A DNA stretch of 64,000 nt. Origin: Plantago ovata. Taxonomy: Eukaryota > Streptophyta > Magnoliopsida > Lamiales > Plantaginaceae. Location of the stretch: the NCBI GenBank assembly GCA_028274465.1, contig CM051456.1, forward strand, positions 74,944,753 to 75,008,752. The letters run 5' to 3'. Below, piece after piece: positions 55,073 to 64,000 of this stretch (positions within the stretch are counted from its first letter, which is position 1; each line of letters starts with the position of its first letter). The notes beneath the pieces were generated by a model that saw only the letters and a program-made list of their open reading frames with translations, had not been told where the DNA came from and ran no database searches. The position numbers and the translations under genes were made by a program.

Positions 55073-58000
55073 CTATTTAACCACTTCCAGCTTGTTCAAT
55101 TTCCTATTCTGGGCTATCATTCTCTCTAAGTCACTGCAGATATGTTCTCTTTCATCTTCATTAAACTTCCTGACACTGGTCAACAACTGATTCCTCTTTG
55201 TATTTGCGTTAGACAGAGCAATTGAAACAATTATTTCAGCTCTCATACGACGCCTTTCAGCAACCTGGTAAAATATATTAAAAATAAAAATTAATATAAA
55301 ACTCATATTATAAACAAATCTCATACATGGTATAAGCTAATTAGTACCTTAGTCATTGAAGGTCCTGAATAATTTACATTTCTGAAGAACTCCATTTCTT
55401 TGATAACATAAACACCACAATCGTAGTCATTTTTTGATCTATTTGCCCATTGACAATGAGGATAAATAAGAGGAAAATCAAGAATTCTCGAGGCATCTGG
55501 GTGTCCATGTTTGTGCAAGTAACCTGCCAAATGTGTTCTCTAAAAAACAAATATAGTGATTAATAAGTAAGTAATCTACTTGAATCAATGAGGCAAATAG
55601 TCTAAGCTTTATTAATGACCAAACTTTTAATAACACAGAGTACAAAAGACTACAATACAAGTACAAAAAATTACGAAAAATAGCAGTAAAGAACAAAATT
55701 CTAAACTTACCAGTACAACATCCATAGCCTTGCACCTATCAGAATTAGGACTGCGATTGTCAAGATGATAAATTTTGTTCGTTTCAAGGCAGACAACGAA
55801 TAGTGTAAAGTGATTTTCTTGTTGTTTTGTAGAATTATCCAGGAAATGTGGAAAGAAGAACTGCAAAGAAAATCAAATACATATAAAACTCAGAGAACAT
55901 ATATTCAAAACTCACTCCATAAATAAAAATGAATAAAAATTAAATTACCTGTTTCACGCTTTTCAAGAACTCAAAGTTGGTTTGAAATGTATTCCAAACC
56001 CATTCGTCCATAAAATTACTTAAATCCGATTTTGCTTTATTCAACTTTTCAACAGTAGGCACATATGACTCATCAGCCCTCGGAGGATAACCATCAAGAG
56101 TCGACCAAAAAGACTAAAACAATAACAAAAATAAAATAAAAATGTTACTTTAAAAAACAGAACATGTATACTTAAGCAATTACTCAGAAAATCTGAAAAC
56201 ACTTACATGCAATTGAATTCCAAAACAGCAAATACGAGGTTCATCTTTGCTTCTAATAATCTCAGCATGGTTAATTGAAACAGATATGACATCAATGCTA
56301 GAATCATAGATGGAGTTCTCAGAAGCTAATGTCAAAACATCCTCAGGTCTTATGAAAGTAAGTGTATGATACTCCGCAAATAAGAAGTCTACAACACCCA
56401 AAGCAACATCACCTTGTTTCACTTTCTGTTTTTTTTTTTCACTGAAAATATACAAATAAATAAAACTCAAAACATTATATGCATAAAACTCAAACAGCCA
56501 GAATACAATACTCAAAACACACACATTAACAAAAAAGAACAAAACAACACCTTTTCCAAAGTTCAGACATGTATATCATGTAATCACAAGTCTCTTTCCT
56601 AAGACTCTTCATATCAACGAACTCCTTTGCATGATGCCTCATCCACTGAGAAACTAACGACATATGTCAATCTGGAACTCCTACTGCCTCACTACATCCC
56701 AAGACATCAATATGTAAATCCAAGTCTTCATCTGCAAAGAAAACAAAATGTTCATAATTAGGAATATGATAGATGTAAAACCTAAACATTAACCACATAA
56801 AACTCAAGAAAACACCACATAAAACTCAAACAAAAAAGTACATAAAACTCAAAGATAAAGAAAATCATTTTCTTTTAAACTTTAACATACCATCACTTTT
56901 GTTCAAAAACAATTACCTTGCTTTTGTCCTTCCTTGAACTCCTCTAATTCATCAATCTTATTTAGTTTTTCTCTTTCCATGTGCTGACTGTCCAAATCAT
57001 CTGAAAAATGCACTTTCCAAATTTCATTTGATTGAGTTTCTGTTATATGAGTAACAGAAGTAGAAGCAGAAGCACGAGTAGGAGCTTGTGACTGTGTTTC
57101 AAAGATCTTTGATGACTCTATAAAAAATGTAAACATCTTAGTTAGCAAAGATTATAAAAGCAGTCCATTACAATCTTAATATCAAAGTAAAACTCAGAAA
57201 TTATATACGTACCATCATTCAATTCTTCTGTCTGAGTCTCAAATCCGATAATATCTACTTCGCTTCTATCATTGTTCAAGTTAAGAGTCCTTTCGATGTC
57301 TTTGCTCACATCTGACTCTTCAATCTTTTCTTTCGCATCTTCTTCACATTGTGTTGGACAAACGCCAATGTCGTAATTAGCAACAATTGTTGCTGCTACT
57401 GCTTCACAGTGAGCTTTTGTACATTCATCAAGCTCTCTATAAACTCCATTGTCGGTCCATAATTTTTGGGAAGCTAAACAGCTGTAATCTCTGTCAACTG
57501 GAGTGAAATGGTGCTTCTTCATGAATTCAGCACGATGTCGAAATACCACATCCATGTTCCATTTCAATAGCCTCCATCCATAGTCAAGCGGCTAAAAAAA
57601 CAAACATGATATATATAAAAACTCAAACATGATATATATATAAAAACTCAAACAGGCAGCACATAAAACTCAAGCATATAACAAAAAATATTACATGCAT
57701 CGACGGTAATATAACTTAAATAAGAACCAAATAAAACTCAAACAGACACCATATAAAACTCAAACATATAAAACTTATCTTCAAGCACCTTATTAATGGA
57801 CAAACACATTCCTATAGAATTGAGAATCCTATTTCTATGAACGTTTAAGCTTAAACTCAGTCTGTAATGCATATAAAGCTCATGAACAGTGGTAAACCTC
57901 AAGCACCAAATGAAACTCAAACAGAGAGCATATAAAACTCATGCATATATAAAAAAATATAAGGTGCATCGACAGTGATATAACTCAAACAAGCACCAAA

Positions 58001-58399
58001 TAAAACTCAAACAGACAACATACAAAACTCAAACATATAAAACTTATCCTCAAGTACCTTATTAATGTACAAAAACATTCCTATAGAATTGAGAATACTC
58101 AATACGAATACTCACATCAATTGTTTCCTTCTCCAACTGTGCATTTGTAGGGATTCCTTCGGGGATGTAGAATTTGAGAATTCTATCATCGGAATCCTCA
58201 GTTTCATCCTTCTGAATTTGTTCAAGAGAACCCCGGTAGATCACATCCCTTACTGATGGGAAACTCTATCTTTCTCTTTGGTTGTTTACCAAATCTGCGG
58301 ACCTCCTCAGTAGCAAATCTTTCAATGTTCAGTATGTCATTTGTCCAATGCTGAATTAAAGGCAACGTTATAGACATGTCGTTGCCTTCGTACATGAAT
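55073..58399 (-). pseudogene. Ulp1-type SUMO protease (C48) gene, multi-exon, 5' cut by element F
   Basis: Exons by GT-AG borders, in sense order: 58116-58399, 57213-57591, 56917-57117, 56551-56731, 56207-56441, 55951-56113, 55711-55860, 55348-55539 and 55073-55264. Catalytic parts are all visible: His in ENHFTLFVVC, Asp in YHLDNRS, Gln in YPHCQWAN and Cys in NDYDCGVYV. This is the C48 cysteine peptidase triad plus the oxyanion glutamine. The last exon is a basic coiled coil. Damage: a frame change in the first visible exon near 58250, and TGA 56667-56669 in frame. The upstream exons are lost to the insertion of F at 58488. Such genes are common passengers of plant MULEs, which fits the FAR1 remnant at 15424. 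A host gene is less likely. Confidence 0.8.
57690..58062. repeat. Imperfect tandem duplication (about 270 bases) in a Ulp1 intron
   Basis: The segment GCATCGAC..ATATAACT.., with AAACTCAAAC units and AAACTTATC.TCAAG, at 57693-57790 is repeated at 57964-58060, 270 bases away. It is followed in both copies by TTATTAATG and ACATTCCTATAGAATTGAG. Confidence 0.7.
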
Positions 58400-58487
58400 C
58401 TGTAAATGAATAAAAAAAATTAGCTAAAGAAAACATGACGATTAACATGTAAAAAAAACTGAAAAGTTATAATATAAGATGACGTAC

Positions 58488-59795
58488 TGATGAACGCGGT
58501 GTCGGTTCCGGTTCAGCAAATAATATTTGTTATTAAGCCAAAGGCAATCCACAACTACAACGAAAACCGTAGTGTAGCAGTAGAATGACTCGAGTGTCGT
58601 TCTCTCAGGACTATAACTAGCTTTATCTATTTAACAAGAGAATATAAAACAGCAGACGTAATAGCAAAGGGGTTTCTAGCAGATAATGGAGATTGGTGAT
58701 AGTATGATCCTTCAAAGCATAACGGGTCGATAATCATGCATAAATTCCTCGGTCTTGCATGGAGATCTTTGATCAATCTAGTGTCCTGTTGCAATTATTA
58801 AGCACTACGAAGATAATGGGTCTGACAAGTCAATCACTATTGTCCTATTGTGTTCCGTAATTATTCAACACTACGAAGATAAACTCGCGTACAGGTCGAC
58901 GAGGGTCCAATTGTGCATAATAATTAATACAACATACGAGAATTTAGGCTGAGCCTGATCAACGAAATAAAGCAATAACACGGAGTATAATGCGCGATAT
59001 AGACATTAGCATGATTATCTTCCCTTCGCTAAGAATACACATACTACCACCAACGATAAGTTTAGCTAGTCATAATAGGCATGCAATCAACAGAAATCAT
59101 AGAAGAAAACATGTTGAAAGATATAAAAAATAAGTAGAATAAACTGTAAGATACAATGTTACCGAAGGTTGTCAATCTCCGAAGAATTGCGATCCTACAA
59201 GCTCCAATCTGCTATGAAAAAGTGTCCCCTAAGCTACGAACCCCCAGAACAGGTTCTGGGAAGTTCCTACCTAAAACTACAGAGAGAGGTGGGAAAGTAG
59301 GTCTGGAAAAGTATGATTTTCGGAGAAAACTGAGCAACTATATATAGGCCTCGAAATACTGTGGGGCGGTTCGCCCCACACACCGGGCGGTTCGCCCGGT
59401 GTGGGGCAGTTCGCCCCACGTCTGGGGCGGTTCGTCCCAGAGAATTTCTCGCGGAATTCCGCGTTTTCGACGCGTTTTTGGATTTCTTCCCCTTTTCGGA
59501 CTCGATTTCTGACTTCTAGTGGCCTTCTAACCTCCAGATTCGACCCCTAGACTCCAAATCCTATCCGGAAACCTTCAGATACTCCAGATAGGCTTCTGGA
59601 ACACCAACTCCTTGTCAACTTCAATATAATTGCCCGGAAATCCTCGAATTTCAACCAAAACCTGTAAAATAAAATCTAAAGGGAAACGTGACACTATTCT
59701 AATAAAATGCACTAAAATATAGCTAAATTAACATAGAGGATAACTAAAATAGGTGAAAAAGACTCGAATGAAAGTGTAAAAATACACATTCATCA
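58488..59795 (-). repeat. Element F 3' LTR
   Basis: 1308 bases with a four-unit hairpin array (59363-59438). One stem reads CTGGGGCG/CGTCCCAG, paired through compensatory and wobble changes relative to A. The tail polypurine tract abuts at 59796. Confidence 0.93.
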
Positions 59796-61361
59796 AACTC
59801 CCCAAACCGAACCTTTGCTTGTCCTCAAGCAACTAAGCTAGACTCTAATGCAAAAAACATGCAAGACACAAAATGGAGTCTCATGCCAAATAAAATGAAC
59901 TAATTTACTGAATCTACCAAAAACATATGAACAAAAACCATATAAATCAAAGCATGAATATAGGTTGAAGAATACCTCGATTGACTTATACACATTCACA
60001 TAGGCACTTATGTCAAGACAAAATAGTCTCTCGTAACATTCTCTACCTGGACCTAGTCAGTGACGACGTAATGAAGCATGCTAAGATACGAATGGTTGCC
60101 CCGTGCCTATGAAACTGAGGACTTACTGCTGTTTCACCATGTTAAGACTTTTCCTCAAAAGAGGTCGAACCAGTACTGGCTCTCATCAGACGAAGGAGGG
60201 TTCCCTATAAAAGATAACACTCCCCTATTCTACCCATCTCTCAAGTAAAGTCTTAAGGTATTTACCACTTCCTGAATGGCAGGACGAGGGTGGTCTAGAA
60301 CAGATGACACTCAAGACAAAAAAGATAAAAGATAAAAAATAGAAAATTACAACACGATTACGAACAAAAATTGAAAAATAAGACACAACACTTTGCTAAA
60401 CTGCTATTTGGCTTTCTTTTTTTTTGGACCCTTCTTTGCTTTTTTGGGGTCTTTTCTTTTTTTTTCATTTTTTTCTTTCCAGATTCTTTTTTCTTTTTCT
60501 TTTTCTCTTTTTTTTTCTGGAATTTTTTCGTCTTTCTTTTTTTTCAATTTTTTTCTAGCCAGCAGTAGCATAACAAAAAGAGAAACAAAATGACTCACAC
60601 GACTTCCCCAAACCTATTCGAAAGAATAGGCTTGGAGTACAAAATTTACGGAAAATGAAAAATAAACTCACGATACGAAAATGAAAAACAGAAACAAGTC
60701 TAATGATGGTGTAACCCCCTCCCCAGACCTATTCGGAAGAATAGGTTATAAACAAAGGATCACACAACCTCACACTACCTCCTTCCTAGGCATTTAGCAA
60801 TCTCAAAGCATGGTGAAGACATGTTGCCTCTTAGGTACATAATTACTCGGGAAAACAACCATAAGACTCTAACATGCATCATCCTATTATAAAGGCCTTC
60901 GTGAACCGCAGTAGAGAAAACACCACTAAGTGATGTCGAGACTACCAAGCTTAACTAAGTGCAATACATAAATGTGACAAGCCAAGCGAGAAAAACCTCA
61001 AACAAATTCATAGAGATGAAGCATACGATTAATGGCATAGTTAGTTGATCTACCCAATAAAAAAGTTCAAAAAATTAGGCAATAAACTCCATATAAAACA
61101 TGCAAGACTATCCTAGGATGAATGTAGTGAATGCCACCTAAAAAATCTAAGAAAGCGGTAAACGTGCAAATGCAAATGCAAACAAAGAACAAGATACTAA
61201 TCAACACAAAGCCAAACAATACTTAACATCACGGTTCACATCCCATCCCCCTTACGATTCTTAAGCTAGCCCCTAGCAAAAGAGAATGAGTAATAAGAAG
61301 TGATACAAGATGTTACCGAACGGTTTGGCCCCGGTTGGCTGAGAGTGCTCATGTGAAAGGA
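59796..61361 (-). other. Element F 3' tail
   Basis: No gene. Same order as B: polypurine tract (59796-59812 on the minus strand), A/G tract (60412-60560), hairpins with arms AACCTATTC/GAATAGGTT near 60611 and 60727 (one arm with a substitution or insertion), and the segment GCCAACCGGGGCC near 61327. Confidence 0.8.
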
Positions 61362-62666
61362 CTAATCATCGGGATGGTAATCCCCATAAAAGTCCCTCCA
61401 CATGTCGGACATGAGCTCATTGGACTGACGTAGAGCCTCCTGCTGCTGCTGGATGAGCTGTTGTTGCTCCCACATTTGCTGCCTATCCTCTCGGCGATGC
61501 TCCTCGAATATCTCTCAATCGCGGTTGTGCTGGACAATGTGCCTGTCGAGGTCCTGTCGCATGGCCGCGTTGTTGGCATCAATTCTGTCGAAACGGCCGT
61601 CGAGGTAGGTACGGAATTCAGAGAAGTCAAATCCTCTAGACCCCTGTGGTGCTCGAGACGGTGCATGCGGTGCTCTATGGACAAACGGGATATCTGGGAT
61701 AGGGGCTTGGCCAACATCGGCCTCCATAGCATCCTCACGATCGGAATCACTCGTCTGGTAAGGTGCTCCTACATCAGCAGCGGCAGCCGTGGGGTTCTTC
61801 AACTGATACCTATTGAGCTGCACCTCAATGGTCGAGGGTGAAAGGGCAGCGACCTCGCAATCCCCCTCCTCAATGTCATCGACCCCATGATATTTGCAGT
61901 AGGCTGTGATGAAGCTTGGGAAGATGAATGGCTTCCTCTTCTTTTCCCAGTGGCGCTCGTACTCCTCATACATGATGTGCCCTATGTCGATCTGATGTCT
62001 GTCTATCAGGCAGTAGAGGAGCTCGGCATAGTAGGGATGAATCCACGAGTCATTCTTCCTAGGGATCAAGTTGGAGATGCAAAATTTCATAATCACCTTA
62101 ACTTCAATGCTAAGGTCGCTCTGACTGATCCGTCCAGGTTCTCCCCCGATTTCTGGATATCGGTACTCCCTGTTGCAGATCACGTCTGTGATGTGTCTCC
62201 CTATCCCCCTAGAGGCCCTCGAATACAGGTAGGCATGGTCGCTCCCTGTGAATTCCTGATGCCCAAAATGGATGAATGAAGAAATGTCCTCTGGTGTCCA
62301 CGGTATAATCAGGCCTCGGACTAGTACCCCATTCTTCTCCTCGAGATCTTTGTATCCAGTGTAGAACTCTTGGAGGAGGCTCTCGTCGTAACCTTTGAAC
62401 CTGTTGGAACTGTACCATGCCCAATTCCTTTGTGACCCCAATCGTGATAGCGTCCTATATCCCGCTTTATCAACTGCGGACTCGGGAATGTCAATCCTCC
62501 TATCTGGGATGATCGACCTTCCTCCGTCGGCCATCTCCGCTTCTAGCCTTTGACGCACCTCTATCGCAGCTACAGACAACTCGAACATATGGTGAGATGG
62601 TTGGGAGCTTGATGCTACTCCCTTCCCCTTTTTGCTAGAGCCGGCTCTCCTTGATCTCGGTGCCAT
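61362..62666 (-). pseudogene. Element F ORF2 (plant-transposon-protein-like) with one nonsense codon
   Basis: ATG 62666. N-terminus MAPRSRRAGSSKKGKG (basic, serine-rich). The central domain has RNWAWYSSNRFKGYDESLL, EFYTGYKDL, VRGLIIPWTPEDISSF, NLIPRKNDSW, YAELLYCLIDRH and FPSFITAYCKYHGV, matching in order the plant transposon protein domain known from Athila-type elements (recalled pattern). An acidic linker follows, then RGFDFSEFRTYLDGRF and a coiled coil. A single TGA (61515-61517) sits where D has TGG (Trp); after it the frame continues through a Q-rich coiled coil to MSDMWRDFYGDYHPDD and TAG at 61362. About 434 codons in all. Function unknown; oligomerisation by the coiled coil is likely. 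Confidence 0.82.
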
Positions 62667-63767
62667 GATTCCTACAAACAGTAATTAGTATCTTGTTCGA
62701 TGCAGAACAGACCTATGCATATGTAAATATACGAGCGAACAAACGAGCAATATTTTCAAAAATCCAACTCCTCAAAAACCCAAAGCCTAGTCGCTAATTC
62801 ATTACGTAACATATCAATGTAACTACTACAATAACATATCACATTATGCTCTTGCTAAACAACAAATGCCTTGAATCACAAGGTTCAATCCATACCATAA
62901 AGATCAAAAATCTAGCATAAATCCTCAATTCCATCAATCATAGATTCTACCAATACACCCATCATTATCATATCAACAAACACATGTTTAAGCATGGAAT
63001 GATAGCAAGAGATACATTTTCCTAACAAGATATATATCACCTAATAGCAAAAATCTCAAATCATCATACCAAGCCTAATTGAACATGTAATTTATAATGA
63101 ATAACGAATCTAATCACATAAAACTTCAACCCATACATCATACAAGCTTAATTGAAGTATAAATCAAAAAACCCCCAAATTTAAAAAAATAGGGTTCATG
63201 TGATAATACCTCAAATCCGGAGATTGAATGAACTAGGAAGAAATTTATTCGGATGGAAAGATAGAGCACGTAACGGGATTCGATTGAAGCTAAAGAACAC
63301 ACAAAATGATGGAAGGATGAAGAAGTTATGAAGGTTTGAAGTTATTTTGAATATGGAGGAAATTTTGGAGTTAAGAAGATGAAAATGGAGAAAAATGAGA
63401 GATTTGGAGATGAAACCCGATTTTAAGATTCTGGTGGTTGTGGGGCGGTTCGCCCCACACCTGGGGCGAACTGCCCCGCGTGTGGGGCGATTCGCCCCCC
63501 ACCTCCTGAGGTGGGAGACGAACGTTTTGAAATAAAAATGTGGTTTTTAGTCCCCGAAAATCATTTTTCTCAAAAAATCACTCGAAAAATCGCACTCGAA
63601 CATAACATAAGCACATACGACCCAAAGATGAACAGATTCACATATGAGAAGCAAATTGTTCAAGTATGAATGCATGCAATAAAGTAGTAAAGAAATCGAT
63701 AAAAACCCCGGGTTGCCTCCCGGATAGCGCCATTGTTTAAAGTCTCTGACTCGACTCCTGTCTTCGC
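62667..63767 (-). other. Element F ORF2 leader, intron and hairpin array
   Basis: Intron 62672-63209 (GAG|GTATTATC to TGTTTGTAG). Upstream in sense is a pyrimidine-rich leader, then hairpins at 63440-63458 (GTGGGGCG/CGCCCCAC), 63461-63478, 63482-63500 (loop ATT) and the inverted repeat CCCACCTC/GAGGTGGG at 63498-63515. The post-protease stem CCGGG/CCCGG lies near 63706-63721. No gene. Confidence 0.72.
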
Positions 63768-64000
63768 CTATCTTTTCTTTCTGAGGGTACTAGACTTCCC
63801 CTTCACGAATCTCCTTCCCATGCCTCGATCCTGTGAATAAGAATGAACATAGACATTAAGACCACTGTAATCAATAGTGTTAGAAGTATCAGGTGGATCG
63901 GATATGGCTTGCAACACATGTTGCTTGCCATCCACTTCAATAGTGCAAGTTCTTTGGTAGATGTCCATCACGGAGCGTAGCTTAGTCAAGAATGTTCGTC
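63768..64000 (-). CDS. gag-pro: Element F protease C-terminus (partial, runs off the window)
   Basis: Open frame from the window edge, RTFLTKLRSVMDIYQRT then CTIEVDGKQHVLQAISDPP, ending KGKSSTLRKKR and a stop at 63768. This is the last part of the aspartic protease and the basic tail, nearly identical to A. The DTGS active site lies outside the window. Confidence 0.88.
   Translation of the reverse strand, partial: RTFLTKLRSVMDIYQRTCTIEVDGKQHVLQAISDPPDTSNTIDYSGLNVYVHSYSQDRGMGRRFVKGKSSTLRKKR

Larger units (their letters stand above)
58488..64000 (-). mobile_element. Element F: gypsy element with protease and ORF2, partial
   Basis: Minus strand. 3' LTR 58488-59795, tail 59796-61361, ORF2 61362-62666, leader intron, hairpin array (63440-63515) and the end of the protease (63768-64000). 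Gag and the 5' LTR are beyond the window. It inserted into the Ulp1 gene (left flank CGTAC). This copy shows best how protease, hairpin array, spliced leader, ORF2 and tail follow each other. Confidence 0.9.

Noticed and set aside
58220-58262. A 42-base intron in the first visible Ulp1 exon
   Set aside because: GTAAGG and TTCAG borders exist, but 42 bases is too short for a plant intron; a frameshift is more likely.

Overview
This is a stretch of plant nuclear DNA, most likely from a eudicot with a repeat-rich genome. The evidence is short GT-AG introns of about 70 bases, Ty3/gypsy LTR elements primed by tRNA-Asp, a Copia element primed by initiator tRNA-Met, a CACTA transposon with GCGACGGAT subterminal repeats, and FAR1 and Ulp1 genes typical of plant MULEs. 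I see no intact host gene. Almost every base can be placed in nested transposable elements, plus two 100-N assembly gaps (4862-4961 and 38094-38193).

The main content is one family of non-autonomous Athila/Tat-like gypsy elements, here called A to F, with LTRs of about 1.24-1.33 kb that begin TGATGA and end TCATCA. No reverse transcriptase, RNase H or integrase is visible in any copy. Three internal layouts share the LTRs and the 3' tail: gag-protease plus a second gene, ORF2 (A, D, F); gag-protease only (B, C); and an unrelated-looking gag with no protease (E). Element A keeps an open 714-residue gag-protease.

Layout: A (minus strand, 1-15423) is interrupted by B (plus, 1654-11506, TSD AAATC). 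B is interrupted by a Copia copy (4725-8169, TSD GGATT). A abuts a FAR1-type transposase remnant (15424-16880). Then comes C (minus, 16881-22992), whose 3' LTR is rearranged. D (plus, 22993-52996) has lost its 5' end. It carries a CACTA transposon (24070-27873), and its 3' LTR is split by a 14.5-kb SIRE-like Copia (31891-46396) and by E (46615-52075). The segment 52997-58487 holds an RPA70 fragment, an unknown gene and a multi-exon Ulp1-type protease gene cut by F (minus, 58488 to the window end).

The most unusual signal is a GC-rich hairpin array. Stems of the type GGGGCG/CGCCCC have variable three-base loops and compensatory stem changes. The arrays lie just upstream of the LTR TATA box and again upstream of the spliced leader of ORF2. 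This suggests a shared promoter or RNA-structure module driving two transcription units. The arrays differ in copy number between sister LTRs, and three nested insertions lie in or beside them. Also notable are a spliced, multi-intron extra gene at the 3' end of the Copia element and a CACTA element that carries only a TNP1-like gene.
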